Below are positions 1 to 8,324 of a DNA stretch of 64,000 bases, one piece after another. How positions within the stretch are numbered: position 1 is the first letter of the stretch; each line of letters opens with the position of its first letter. Source of the stretch: Nesterenkonia populi (GTDB taxonomy: Bacteria > Actinomycetota > Actinomycetes > Actinomycetales > Micrococcaceae); the NCBI RefSeq assembly GCF_007994735.1, contig NZ_VOIL01000001.1, forward strand, positions 2,108,001-2,172,000. Direction: 5' to 3'. The position numbers and the translations under genes are program-made. Under the pieces are notes generated by a model. It searched no databases, had not been told where the DNA came from, and saw only the letters and a program-made list of their open reading frames with translations.

Positions 1-1257
1 CTCGGAGACGTGGACCCCGGAGCCCTTGGCGATGCGGGCGCGGCGGGAGCCGTTGATGATCTTGGGAGCGTTGCGCTCGTGGGCGGTCATCGAGTTGATG
101 ATCGCTTCGATGCGGTCGATCTGGCTGTCGTCGAACTGGTCGAGCTGCTGCCGCATCCCCTGGGCGCCGGGCATCATGCCCAGCATCTTCTTCATGGAGC
201 CCATCTTTTTGAGCTGCTGCATCTGGGCGCGGAAGTCCTCGAGGGTGAAGTCCTCCTGATCGGCGAACTTCTGGGCCATCTTCTCGGCCTCGGCCTTGTC
301 CCAGCTGGCTTCGGCCTGCTCGATCAGGCTGAGGATGTCGCCCATGTCGAGGATGCGCTTGGCCATCCGGTCCGGATGGAAGACCTCGAAGTCTTTGAGG
401 TTCTCGCCGGTGGAGGCGTACATGACGGGCTTGCCGGTCACCTCGGCCACGGACAGGGCGGCGCCGCCGCGGGCGTCGCCGTCGAGCTTGGTGAGGACCA
501 CGCCGGTGAAGTCCACGCCTTCGTTGAAGGCCTGGGCGGTGTTGACGGCGTCCTGACCGATCATGGAGTCGATCACGAAGAGGGTCTCGTGGGCGCCGAC
601 GGTGGCTTTGATGTCTGCGGCCTGCTGCATCAGCTCGGCGTCGACGCCGAGGCGCCCTGCGGTGTCGATGATGACGACGTCGTGCAGCTTGTCGCGGGCG
701 GTGTCCACGCCTTCGCGGGCCACTGCGACCGGGTCGCCCGTGGGCACCTCGGCCTCGGATGAGACGCCGGGGTGAGGGGCGTGGACGGGCACTCCGGCGC
801 GCTCACCGCCGATCTGCAGCTGGCGGACGGCGTTGGGACGCTGCAGGTCGCAGGCCACCAGCATGGGGGTGTGCCCCTTGGACTTCAGATGATGGGCGAG
901 CTTGCCGGCGAGGGTCGTCTTTCCGGCGCCCTGCAGGCCGGCGAGCATGATGACGGTGGGGGGCTGCTTGGCGAAGTGCAGCTCGCGCGTCTCGCCCCCG
1001 AGGATGCCGACGAGCTCCTCGTTGACGATCTTGACGACCTGCTGGCCCGGGTTCAGCGCCTGAGAGACCTCTTCGCCGAGGGCGCGCTCCTTGACCCGTC
1101 TGATGAACTCGCGGACCACTGGGACGGCGACGTCGGCGTCGAGCAGGGCGCGGCGAATCTCACGGGCAGTGCCGTCGATGTCGGCTTCGGTGAGCCGCCC
1201 TTTGCCGCGGAGGTTCTTGAAGGTCGCGGTGAGGCGGTCGGAGAGGGAGTTGAACAC
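1..1257 (-). CDS. ffh: Signal recognition particle GTPase Ffh (C-terminus cut by window edge)
   Basis: SRP54-type GTPase that binds 4.5S RNA and signal sequences and docks with FtsY to deliver membrane proteins to the translocon. The first 419 residues are visible: an N-domain helix bundle, the P-loop GLQGAGKT at about 107-114, DTAGR at about 198-202, TKLD at about 256-259, and the start of the methionine-rich M domain (MGSMKKMLGMMPG). The end lies beyond base 1. The start is taken as the GTG at 1257 because the family begins MFNSLSDRL; a TTG two codons upstream is less likely. The start is only about 8 nt from a TACCCT -10 element, so the mRNA is probably leaderless. Identity is secure. Confidence 0.97.
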   Translation of the reverse strand, partial: MFNSLSDRLTATFKNLRGKGRLTEADIDGTAREIRRALLDADVAVPVVREFIRRVKERALGEEVSQALNPGQQVVKIVNEELVGILGGETRELHFAKQPPTVIMLAGLQGAGKTTLAGKLAHHLKSKGHTPMLVACDLQRPNAVRQLQIGGERAGVPVHAPHPGVSSEAEVPTGDPVAVAREGVDTARDKLHDVVIIDTAGRLGVDAELMQQAADIKATVGAHETLFVIDSMIGQDAVNTAQAFNEGVDFTGVVLTKLDGDARGGAALSVAEVTGKPVMYASTGENLKDFEVFHPDRMAKRILDMGDILSLIEQAEASWDKAEAEKMAQKFADQEDFTLEDFRAQMQQLKKMGSMKKMLGMMPGAQGMRQQLDQFDDSQIDRIEAIINSMTAHERNAPKIINGSRRARIAKGSGVHVSE

Positions 1258-1276
1258 GATCAACTAGGGTATCAAT
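1258..1276. promoter_or_regulatory. Compact divergent promoter with overlapping -10 elements
   Basis: Only 19 bases separate the ffh start (GTG, 1257) from the rightward GTG at 1277. Rightward, TAGGGT at 1265-1270 is followed by 6 nt and then GTG. Leftward, TACCCT (complement of 1266-1271) is followed by 8 nt and then the ffh GTG. Five of the six bases of each -10 are shared. Both transcripts would start at or next to the start codon, so both would be leaderless. Inferred from spacing; no transcript data. Confidence 0.5.
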
Positions 1277-1696
1277 GTGAGCCAAAATGACGACGCCCGG
1301 GTGGTTCAGGCGGCCCTGTCCGCCCATCGGGGCCTGCTGCGCGCTGTGGAGCAGGGGCACCGGCGTGCGGCCTCGGGCATCCGGCGGACCCCGGAGCTGC
1401 GGCGGGGAGCGGCGGAGTCGATCGCTCTGGCCGGCGCGCACACTGCCCGCTCGGCGTCATACGCCCAGCGGGCCTCCTTCGTTGAGGAGCTGGAGCATTT
1501 CCCCGCCGCCGGGCTGCGGGCGCTGACCGGCTTCGACACGCGGAACCTGCGGGTTCCTTCCCATATCGGCTTCCGAGCACTGCCGGTTGAGCTGCGGCCG
1601 AAGTCGACCAAGCCTGTCTCACGGGCCGGGCAGGACGAGGACGGAGACCCTCCGAGCTTCTTCGACATCATCTACGGCACCCACCGCCAGAACTGA
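1277..1696 (+). CDS. Hypothetical protein, 139 aa
   Basis: I do not recognise this protein. It is Arg/Ala-rich with no signal peptide or membrane segment. The central part is rich in Ala, Arg and Ser and probably helical, and the tail is acidic then aromatic (GDPPSFFDIIYGTHRQN). It starts at a GTG directly behind a -10-like TAGGGT, which favours this frame over the overlapping one beginning at 1287. The next gene starts 11 nt after the stop with a GAGGAG ribosome-binding site, so the two probably form a transcription unit. Codon third positions are G/C-rich as in the neighbours. Gene reality is moderately supported; function unknown. Confidence 0.55.
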   Translation: MSQNDDARVVQAALSAHRGLLRAVEQGHRRAASGIRRTPELRRGAAESIALAGAHTARSASYAQRASFVEELEHFPAAGLRALTGFDTRNLRVPSHIGFRALPVELRPKSTKPVSRAGQDEDGDPPSFFDIIYGTHRQN

Positions 1697-1707
1697 GGAG
1701 ACGCGGC

Positions 1708-2346
1708 ATGACACAGCAGAGCTCGCCCCAGTACCCCGAAGCCGAGAGTGCCCAGAGCCCCGCTGAGGCGCACGACGCCGGCACCGCGCCTGAGCAGGAA
1801 GGGCCGCCTGAGCAGGCAGCGCCTCTCGAGGAGGCAGCCCCGGAGGATCTCGGGGAGAACGCGCACGACGTCGTCGTCTCGCTCCTGCACCATCAGCAGG
1901 ACCTCATGGTGGAGCTGCGGACGGCCTATGACCGGCTGGATGAGGTCCGGGAGGTGGAGTTCCGGCAGCTGGAGACCCGCGTGCAGTCGGCTGTCGGCGA
2001 GCTGCGGGAGGTTCCGGGACGGCTGGCAGCAATGCGCTCGGACCTGGAGAGCACCGCGCACCGGGTGGATGAGCACGGCAATCTCTGTTCGGAGAAGGTG
2101 GAGGAGCTCAGCGCATCCGCCGCGGACCTGCGGGCGCGCCTGGAGACTCGTGAGCGGCAGGTGGACGAGCTGGCCAGCATAGCGGCGCAGCTTCAGAGCC
2201 GGCTGGAGGAGGTCGCTGCGGAGTCGGCTGAGGCGCACCGCCGCCTGGAGGTTCTCGCCCAGGAGACCAACTCCTCCCTCCTCAGCACCCTGCCCGGCAG
2301 GGCACGCACCGCCGCCCACAAAGTGTCGCGCCGGTTCAAGAGGTAG
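1708..2346 (+). CDS. Hypothetical coiled-coil protein, 212 aa
   Basis: Unknown protein with an acidic, Pro/Glu/Ala-rich N-terminus (about 1-45). A long helical region with heptad-like spacing of hydrophobic residues follows (about 50-190), and the tail is basic (KVSRRFKR). No membrane segment or catalytic motif is seen. A GAGGAG Shine-Dalgarno sequence lies 8 nt before the ATG. It lies between ffh and ftsY, but nothing in the sequence links it to protein targeting. It resembles small scaffolding or envelope-associated coiled-coil proteins only in a general way. Confidence 0.65.
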   Translation: MTQQSSPQYPEAESAQSPAEAHDAGTAPEQEGPPEQAAPLEEAAPEDLGENAHDVVVSLLHHQQDLMVELRTAYDRLDEVREVEFRQLETRVQSAVGELREVPGRLAAMRSDLESTAHRVDEHGNLCSEKVEELSASAADLRARLETRERQVDELASIAAQLQSRLEEVAAESAEAHRRLEVLAQETNSSLLSTLPGRARTAAHKVSRRFKR

Positions 2347-2452
2347 AAGGTCTCGGAGCAGACAGCCCGGGGCATTCCGGGCAGGGAGCGGCGCAGCCGA
2401 CGAGTGAAGGATGAGGGGGTCTGCTGAGGCCCTTTATGCGACACTGAACCGC

Positions 2453-3613
2453 GTGGAAACTTCTGTTCTGATCCCCTTCATTGTCCTTGCGGTCCTTCTG
2501 GTCGGCCTGCTCGGGTTCTTCCTGGTCAGCGGCTCGGACCTGTTCCGCCGCTCGAAGCAGCGCTACCCCTCTACGCGGGATGCCGATGACGTTCCGGAGG
2601 GTGAGGAGCCCGCCGGCGACACCCTGGTCGAGGAGGCCCCGGAGGCTGAGGCGCCTGCTGAGCCCGAGCTGGAGACCCCCGAGCCGGTCGCGGGGCGCTT
2701 GGCGCGGCTGCGTGCCCGGCTGGTCAGGTCCAACAGCGTCTTCGGCAAGACCCTGCTGGCGCTGCTGAGCCAGGACGAGATCGACGACGACGTATGGGAT
2801 GAGATTGAGGAGACTCTTCTCACCGCGGACCTGGGCGCTGATGCTGCGATGGGCCTGGTGGAGACCCTGCGTGAGCGCGTGAAGGTGGAGGGCTCCAAGG
2901 ATCCGGCGCGGGTGCGGGAGCTGTTGCGCGAGGAGCTGGTGAAGCTCATCGACCCGTCCTTCGACCGCGAGCTGACCACCACCGCTGAGGGGCGCCCGGC
3001 TGTGGTGATGGTGGTGGGCGTCAACGGCACCGGCAAGACGACCACAGTGGGCAAGCTGGCCCGCGTGCTGGTGGCTGAGGAGCGTTCGGTGGTGCTGGGC
3101 GCGGCGGACACGTTCCGCGCCGCAGCCGCTGAGCAGCTGACCACCTGGGGCGCCCGGGTGGGCGTGCCGACGGTGTCCTCCGAGGTGGAGGGCGCGGACC
3201 CGGCGTCGGTGGCCTTCGAGTCGGTGGCGAAGGCTCAGGACGACGAGGCCGATGCGGTGCTGATCGACACCGCGGGCCGCCTGCAGAACAAGGCGAATCT
3301 GATGGACGAGCTGGGCAAGGTCAAGCGTGTGGTGGAGAAGAAGTCTGCGGTGGACGAGGTGCTGCTGGTGCTGGATGCCACCACCGGCCAGAACGGCCTC
3401 TCACAGGCGAAGGTCTTCTCCGAAGTCGTCAATGTGACCGGAATTGTCCTGACCAAGCTGGACGGCACGGCCCGCGGCGGCATCGTCGTCGCGATCCAGC
3501 AGCAGCTCGGCGTGCCGGTGAAGCTGATCGGCTTGGGCGAGGGCCCGGACGATCTGGCGCCGTTCGACACCGAGTCGTTCGTGGACGCGCTGCTGGAGGA
3601 GCAGAGCGGCTGA
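2453..3613 (+). CDS. ftsY: SRP receptor GTPase FtsY
   Basis: Membrane-bound receptor for the Ffh/4.5S RNA complex; the two GTPases hydrolyse GTP together during cotranslational targeting. From the GTG at 2453 (386 aa) the N-terminus is a single membrane anchor (VLIPFIVLAVLLVGLLGFFLV). An acidic Pro/Glu-rich linker and the NG domain follow: GVNGTGKT at about 189-196, DTAGR at about 272-276, TKLDG at about 334-338. An in-frame ATG at 2411 would add 14 residues in front of the membrane anchor and lacks a good ribosome-binding site, so the GTG is preferred. The gene ends 18 nt before the left attachment core of the prophage. Confidence 0.95.
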   Translation: METSVLIPFIVLAVLLVGLLGFFLVSGSDLFRRSKQRYPSTRDADDVPEGEEPAGDTLVEEAPEAEAPAEPELETPEPVAGRLARLRARLVRSNSVFGKTLLALLSQDEIDDDVWDEIEETLLTADLGADAAMGLVETLRERVKVEGSKDPARVRELLREELVKLIDPSFDRELTTTAEGRPAVVMVVGVNGTGKTTTVGKLARVLVAEERSVVLGAADTFRAAAAEQLTTWGARVGVPTVSSEVEGADPASVAFESVAKAQDDEADAVLIDTAGRLQNKANLMDELGKVKRVVEKKSAVDEVLLVLDATTGQNGLSQAKVFSEVVNVTGIVLTKLDGTARGGIVVAIQQQLGVPVKLIGLGEGPDDLAPFDTESFVDALLEEQSG

Positions 3614-3631
3614 GACGCATTCAGAGCCACA

Positions 3632-3648
3632 AATCGCTTTTCTCAGGA
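3632..3648 (+). repeat. Left attachment core (attL)
   Basis: The 17-mer aatcgcttttctcagga recurs exactly at 12026-12042. After one mismatch (c versus g) the match continues for aaag, giving 21 of 22. It lies 18 nt after the ftsY stop, in intergenic DNA rather than in a tRNA gene. Confidence 0.85.
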
Positions 3649-3681
3649 CAAAGGCCCTCAACTTCCACCTTAAATTTACCC

Positions 3682-3712
3682 TTGCACAGCCTGGATAGAC
3701 TCGCCGCATAAT
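3682..3712 (+). promoter_or_regulatory. Putative integrase promoter
   Basis: A -35-like TTGCAC (3682-3687) and a -10-like CATAAT (3707-3712) are separated by 19 bp. The integrase ATG is at 3721, so the message would have almost no leader. In the excised circle the extended repressor frame would stop at TAA 3709-3711, inside this -10. The spacing is long, so support is modest. Confidence 0.35.
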
Positions 3713-3720
3713 CCAGGCCA

Positions 3721-4533
3721 ATGAGGGTAAATACTGATTGGCAAGTTGCGCTAAACCTTTTCTTCGAGTCTTCAGCGTCACTCGCTGCCACCACGCAAAC
3801 TCAGCAGCGATCCGTGCTGACCAGGTTCGCCCGGCTGCTGCAGGAGGCCGGAGCCACCGCGCCGGCGACGGTCACGCACGCCCAGGTAGCCGAGCTGCTC
3901 ACCGGCTACGCGCCGGGATCGAAGGGAACACTGTTCAACCTTCTGAACCGGTTCATGAAGGCCAGCACGACGCCCAACCCGCTCGACGGATACAAGCGGC
4001 CTATGCGTCAGACCTACCGGGCGCGGCCGGTAGCAGATCAGCTCATCAGCGAAGCCCTGAACACCGCCAGCAGCCGCGACGCCCTACTCATCGAACTCAT
4101 GTCCTTCTGCGGCCTACGAGCCTCCGAAACAGCCTCACTGCGCTTTGACCAGATCGAGACCGCCACCGGGACGAAGCTGCTGCGGATCACCGGCAAAGGC
4201 GACAAAACCCGCCGGGTACCTCTGCCCAGGACCATCGCGCAGAAGATTGCGCTCGAAGATCACGAGCGGATTTTTCTCTTCCCCGGCTACCAGAGTGACC
4301 ACCTACGCAGCGCGAGCGTCAGCAAAATCATCCGCCAGACGTTCCCGGCCGGAGTCACCGCACACATGCTGCGCCACCGCTTCGCCACACGCGTCTACAG
4401 CCAGACCGGCGACCTGCGCGCAGTCCAAGAGCTACTAGGCCACGCCAGCCTGGCCACCACAGAGACCTACCTCGGCGTCGACCAGGAAGCCGTCTGGCAA
4501 GCCGCACGCGCAGCCCACGACCTCATCGCCTAG
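3721..4533 (+). CDS. Phage-type tyrosine recombinase (integrase), 270 aa
   Basis: Catalyses site-specific integration and excision between att cores. It has a SAM-like core-binding domain (about 5-95) and a catalytic domain with the full active-site set: Arg133 (GLRASE), Lys159/162 (GKGDKTRRVPLP), His215-x-x-Arg218 (HMLRHRFAT), His241 (LGHAS) and the nucleophile Tyr250 (TETYLGV). At 270 aa it is short, like XerC/D and minimal phage or plasmid integrases, and lacks an N-terminal arm-binding domain. It sits 73 nt inside attL and overlaps the convergent ATPase gene by 4 nt. It probably acts on the dyad TTTCTC-AG-GAGAAA seen at attR. It could be called Xer-like, but its place inside the repeats makes it the element's own integrase. 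Confidence 0.92.
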   Translation: MRVNTDWQVALNLFFESSASLAATTQTQQRSVLTRFARLLQEAGATAPATVTHAQVAELLTGYAPGSKGTLFNLLNRFMKASTTPNPLDGYKRPMRQTYRARPVADQLISEALNTASSRDALLIELMSFCGLRASETASLRFDQIETATGTKLLRITGKGDKTRRVPLPRTIAQKIALEDHERIFLFPGYQSDHLRSASVSKIIRQTFPAGVTAHMLRHRFATRVYSQTGDLRAVQELLGHASLATTETYLGVDQEAVWQAARAAHDLIA

Positions 4534-5444
4534 TGGCCTTTGCATCGGGTCTCAGGGATCTTGCCGCCGCAGGTCGGGCAGTCCGCGGTGATCTGGGCTA
4601 CCTCGGCCCCGGTGTCGTAGCACTGGAACCCCGGTGACCGGGGACCCCAATAGATCTCCCGATTCAGAATCCGGGCCTTGCGGCCGTGCTTACGATCCTC
4701 ATCCATGGCACCGGCCTGCTGCCCCGAGGTGATCGCCTGAGCATCGAAGGTGTTCACCACGAACAGCCGGTTCGGTGCCCACATCGGAGCCACATCCGGG
4801 TGGGCTTGCATCTGCTGGCGAATCACCTTGTGATTCTTCATCAGCCCCTTACACCGGGCCACCGCCTGAGTGACCTGCCGCAGCCGCTTATTGCTGTTGT
4901 CCCAATCGATGCCGGTCCAGCGGATCATCACATTGCGGCGCCGCATCTGCGGCAGCAGACGCCGAATATCCTTCGGCAGACTATCCCCAGAATCCATCGC
5001 CCCGGTGACCTCATCAAGCAGCACATCCCCATCCCGGAAATCGTGCAGCTGGTCCCAGGAGACGAACGGCTCGAACAGCGGGTGCGGCTGACCGGTATCC
5101 GGGTCCAGGATCGTGACCGTGGAGAGAATCCGCCGGCCCATCATCAGTGACGGCAGCGTATCGCGGACCATCGCCAAGGTCTTGCCCTGACCATTGAGAC
5201 CGATATAGCCCATGATCGGCACCGACCGGCGACGCCGCACCCCATTGGTGAGTAGCTTCTTTCCTTCCAGAGCCTTCGGCGTCATCAGCGGATCATCGTT
5301 GCCTTCGGTCGCGTCCCTCTCCACGCGCAGCGCGGAGGGGGGCCGCGCCGAAGACACAATCTCATCGAACGACGCCGAGGACTCAGCCGGGGCATCGGGC
5401 CCAACCGGGCGAGCAATCACCTGAGTCTCATCCAACTCTGACAT
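4530..5444 (-). CDS. Zot/pI-family assembly ATPase of filamentous phage
   Basis: Zonular-occludens-toxin-domain ATPase, the motor that drives extrusion of filamentous virions through the inner membrane (gene I protein of M13). A variable N-terminus (1-70) precedes the P-loop GLNGQGKT at 82-89. Walker B DVLLDE is at 140-145, followed by the family-typical basic stretch (LLPQMRRRNVMIRWTGID). Unlike most Zot proteins, I see no membrane span after the ATPase domain. The tail instead carries a possible half zinc ribbon (CPTCGG...CKGH). It starts at a TAATG overlap with the upstream pVI-like gene, so translation is coupled. It is last in the leftward operon, as gI is in M13. The Zot name refers to the domain; toxicity is not implied. 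Confidence 0.8.
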   Translation of the reverse strand: MSELDETQVIARPVGPDAPAESSASFDEIVSSARPPSALRVERDATEGNDDPLMTPKALEGKKLLTNGVRRRRSVPIMGYIGLNGQGKTLAMVRDTLPSLMMGRRILSTVTILDPDTGQPHPLFEPFVSWDQLHDFRDGDVLLDEVTGAMDSGDSLPKDIRRLLPQMRRRNVMIRWTGIDWDNSNKRLRQVTQAVARCKGLMKNHKVIRQQMQAHPDVAPMWAPNRLFVVNTFDAQAITSGQQAGAMDEDRKHGRKARILNREIYWGPRSPGFQCYDTGAEVAQITADCPTCGGKIPETRCKGH

Positions 5445-5719
5445 TATCCAGACCCTCCAATTTGGGGAACATGACTAAACACCGTCCGGGCCGTCTTCCA
5501 CAGAAAACCGATCACCCAGACCAGCAGCGGAATCAAAATGATGGGGACCACGACCATCCACGGGATGAACCCGGCCAAGACCCCCATGAACTCGAAGAGC
5601 TCAGGAACCAGGCCCTGTTGGGCATCCATCACATCCTCCACCGGAGAGCCTTCCGGCAGCAGACCACCGATCCAGCCGACAAAGCCCATCGCCAACTCAA
5701 TAAACCACTCAGTAATCAT
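5444..5719 (-). CDS. Small hydrophobic protein, pVI-like minor coat candidate
   Basis: 91 aa from the ATG at 5719, which overlaps the stop of the large secreted protein (TGATG); the GTG at 5725 is a less likely start. An N-terminal hydrophobic helix (about 4-21) is followed by an acidic loop and a long very hydrophobic segment (about 42-74), then a short tail (SHVPQIGGSG). Size, hydrophobicity and position between the pIII-like and pI-like genes match gene VI of M13 and its counterparts, which cap the virion with pIII. No sequence-level similarity can be claimed by eye. Stop and next start overlap at 5444, so it is coupled to the ATPase. Confidence 0.7.
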   Translation of the reverse strand: MITEWFIELAMGFVGWIGGLLPEGSPVEDVMDAQQGLVPELFEFMGVLAGFIPWMVVVPIILIPLLVWVIGFLWKTARTVFSHVPQIGGSG

Positions 5720-8109
5720 CAGCACTGCCCGGCGTTGTAATTGACCATCGACGCCAACCGGCGCCGGGTCTCGCAGAAGCTGAACACCGAAGCGATCAGC
5801 ACCGAGGCCAACCGGGTCAGCTCCCGCAGCCGCTCACCCCAGCCGTCGCAGAAGTCCAACCCAATCGGCACCGACGCCAACCCGAAATCCAGGTCCAGCG
5901 ACATCGAGCAGCCACCAGCATCACGATTAAACGGGGTCAGCACCCCATCGATACCGAAGCCGAGCCCGATCGTGGAACCGATGATGTTGTTGTTCCAAGA
6001 CGACAACCCCTGACCCACAGACACCTCCGTGGACGCTGAGGAGGGCACGAACGCCCACGCCAACGCGCACTGAACCGGCACCAGCACCCACGAGACCGGA
6101 TTCCATGAAATCTCGCCCCACTCACAGCCCCGCTCACCCTCCGGATCAGGAGCCGCCCCCGGTGCCTCCATCGTCGTCGGCTGCGCCCAAGCCGGGGAAG
6201 TCCCCGTGGCGGTGCCCTGCTGCGGCAAATGCGCCCCCAACGGATTCGTGAACGCCTGCGGCCCCTCGAGCTGGCCAGGCTGGCCCTGCTGAGCATTCAT
6301 CGCCTCATCCTGCCGGTCCTCAGCATCCTCGTTCATCGCCTCCGACTCACGCTCACGGGCCTCCTCAAAATCCCGATCCGCCTCAGCCTGACGATCCGCC
6401 TCAGCCAACCCCGACGACGACGGACTGTTGTAATCCCCCGACCATTCCCCGGACTCCGGGTCCACATTCACCGTCCCGGCATTCTGGTGCTCCGCGTTGT
6501 AGTCATGCGCCAGCGCACGGCACTCCGAGAGCTGCAGCAGCTCACCGCCATAGACACACACCAGCCCGTCGGTGGTGGCGTAGTCATCGAAGGACTCAAC
6601 ACGCTCAGTCCAGTCGCGGCCGCGCTCCGCAGACACCAGCCCCAGGCCACCATCCTCCTGAGCCTCCATCAGCTCCAAACTGCACGTCCCATCCAGACAC
6701 TCCGGGTGAGACTCCGCGAAGCCCCGGAACTCCGGAGACGTCTCCTGCTCAAGAACCGTCTCCCCACTATCCGGATGCACCACCTCCACACTGTGCGGCA
6801 CCCCAAAATCCTCAGTCACCGCAGGCATCCCCGGCAACGCCCGATCCCCGTCGTACTGGCTACGAATCTCATTGCCCACCGCATCCCTGACAACGGTCTC
6901 AAGCTCAAGGGCACCCACGTCCCCCTCGTTGACCTCTTCCGCCTCAAGAGTGACCGTCCGACCATCAATCTCCACACGAATCCACGGCCGCACATCACCT
7001 GTTTGATAGCCAGCATGAATAAGCCCCCCGGAACTATCCAGCGGCCCGTATGCATGACCACAATCCTCAAAAATGGAATAGCTACTCGTCAGCCCAGAGG
7101 ATGAATACAAACTGGTGGGAATCTGCCCAGAAGACTCCCTCACCCGCGAACGCGGGCCAAAAATCTCAAAGCACTGCCTTCCCTCTTCCCAAGCATTGTT
7201 ATGGCCCGACGACACACCCGCCGGACGAACACCCCAACCCCCCTGCTCAGCCGCCTGCCACGACGTAGGCGTCAGCTCCTGCAAACTCTCCTCACCCCAC
7301 CCAGCACACGACCGACCCGCCAACATATGCACCACCTGGTTATCCGTACCCCCACACACAGCCCCCTCCGGGTCCCAACCGAACCACTCCGCCGTCATAT
7401 CCATAGCCCCCGCAGTCAGCCCAGCCCCCAAAAAATAGGCGCTGCCGACACCGGTGGCACCACCAACAGCACGACCCGCAGCACCCCACGGAATACCACC
7501 ACGCTGCCGCGAATTATTCGACACCTGCTCCGCGCGCTGCTGCCTGTCCACCGGCACCACATCAGTCCCCGAACCCTGCACACCAGCACCAGCACCCAAC
7601 ACACTCGAAGTCGCAGCCGGACGCGGATTCACCGGCACCACCTCACCCCGAGACTGCGCCACAAGATCACTCAACGTCCCCGGATTCGGAATCGTCCCAC
7701 CAGGCACCCGACCCGACGAGGCCGCGTGATTCCAGACCGAGGCAGCCGTCCTACGCGCCGAAGTGTTGGTGTGATCACGCATATTCATCTCAGCGCGCCT
7801 ACGCCAATCCCCATTACTCTCGTTCGGCATCCGCTGACCAGCCCACTGCCGCACCGTGGCCTCATTGCGCGGAGTCATCCCCGTACGGTCATACCCCGCC
7901 CGCTCATACTCGTTACTCAGAAGATCTTCATAGAGCTGCGACTGCCGCTCATAAGCTTCCCCCGCCGCCATGGAATACACCCCCGGATTACTGTTCACCC
8001 GATCCGCAAGCCCCGAAGGCTGCTCAGCATGAGCAGGCACACCCAACGGCACCGCCGCCAACAACACGACGATCACCGCCACCACAAGCCGGCGCACGAA
8101 CCTGAACAC
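5719..8109 (-). CDS. Large secreted pIII-like adsorption protein candidate, 796 aa
   Basis: Signal peptide with charged n-region and hydrophobic core (MFRFVRRLVVAVIVVLLAAV), probable cleavage after AHA at residue 28. A long hydrophilic, acidic, Cys-containing ectodomain follows, with a Glu/Ala/Gln-rich linker near 570-630. The C-terminal part carries hydrophobic helices and conserved-looking Cys residues (SWVLVPVQCALAW, LDFCDGWGERLRELTRLA, SVLIASVFSFCE). A signal peptide, large exported body and C-terminal membrane anchor is the architecture of inovirus pIII/OrfU adsorption proteins. The position after the coat gene and before the pVI-like gene agrees. The start is a GTG with GAGGTGG 4 nt upstream. 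The host receptor is unknown; at 796 aa it is larger than M13 pIII. Confidence 0.7.
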   Translation of the reverse strand: MFRFVRRLVVAVIVVLLAAVPLGVPAHAEQPSGLADRVNSNPGVYSMAAGEAYERQSQLYEDLLSNEYERAGYDRTGMTPRNEATVRQWAGQRMPNESNGDWRRRAEMNMRDHTNTSARRTAASVWNHAASSGRVPGGTIPNPGTLSDLVAQSRGEVVPVNPRPAATSSVLGAGAGVQGSGTDVVPVDRQQRAEQVSNNSRQRGGIPWGAAGRAVGGATGVGSAYFLGAGLTAGAMDMTAEWFGWDPEGAVCGGTDNQVVHMLAGRSCAGWGEESLQELTPTSWQAAEQGGWGVRPAGVSSGHNNAWEEGRQCFEIFGPRSRVRESSGQIPTSLYSSSGLTSSYSIFEDCGHAYGPLDSSGGLIHAGYQTGDVRPWIRVEIDGRTVTLEAEEVNEGDVGALELETVVRDAVGNEIRSQYDGDRALPGMPAVTEDFGVPHSVEVVHPDSGETVLEQETSPEFRGFAESHPECLDGTCSLELMEAQEDGGLGLVSAERGRDWTERVESFDDYATTDGLVCVYGGELLQLSECRALAHDYNAEHQNAGTVNVDPESGEWSGDYNSPSSSGLAEADRQAEADRDFEEARERESEAMNEDAEDRQDEAMNAQQGQPGQLEGPQAFTNPLGAHLPQQGTATGTSPAWAQPTTMEAPGAAPDPEGERGCEWGEISWNPVSWVLVPVQCALAWAFVPSSASTEVSVGQGLSSWNNNIIGSTIGLGFGIDGVLTPFNRDAGGCSMSLDLDFGLASVPIGLDFCDGWGERLRELTRLASVLIASVFSFCETRRRLASMVNYNAGQC

Positions 8110-8120
8110 AAGACCACCTC

Positions 8121-8156
8121 AGAAAAAGAGGGTGGCCCCGGGAAACACTCACCCCC
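8121..8156 (-). terminator. Intrinsic terminator between coat and pIII-like genes
   Basis: On the minus strand GGGTG (8154-8150) pairs with CACCC (8134-8130) and is followed by CTC-TTTTT-CT. The stem is only 5 bp but the T-run is clear. It lies just before the ribosome-binding site of the 796-aa gene. M13 has its main terminator at the same relative place, after gene VIII, where it keeps coat mRNA abundant and pIII scarce. A weaker hairpin (gtccggg 8247-8253 with cccggac 8293-8299) lies nearer the coat gene. The rest of the 215-nt gap shows nothing. Confidence 0.45.
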
Positions 8157-8324
8157 AAGTCCCACCGAGAACGGGTAGGGCGCGAGACCCAAGGGCGTGA
8201 CATCCGAGGCCACCACAACTATCAAGACTAAAGAATTGAGACGCCAGTCCGGGCACCACAGAGGCATCGTTCACCAGCAGAACACTGTGACACCCGGACC
8301 AACGACCTCATCAAGGAACCAGCA

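Noticed and set aside
4491..4533. Integrase C-terminus (HDLIA) as a degradation tag like those of BPs-type integrases
   Set aside because: It lacks a clear LAA/AA ending; a single hydrophobic tail is not enough.
4530..5444. Reading the Zot-domain protein as a toxin
   Set aside because: The domain is the pI-type phage assembly ATPase; the toxin activity reported for Vibrio Zot maps to another region, and nothing here supports it.
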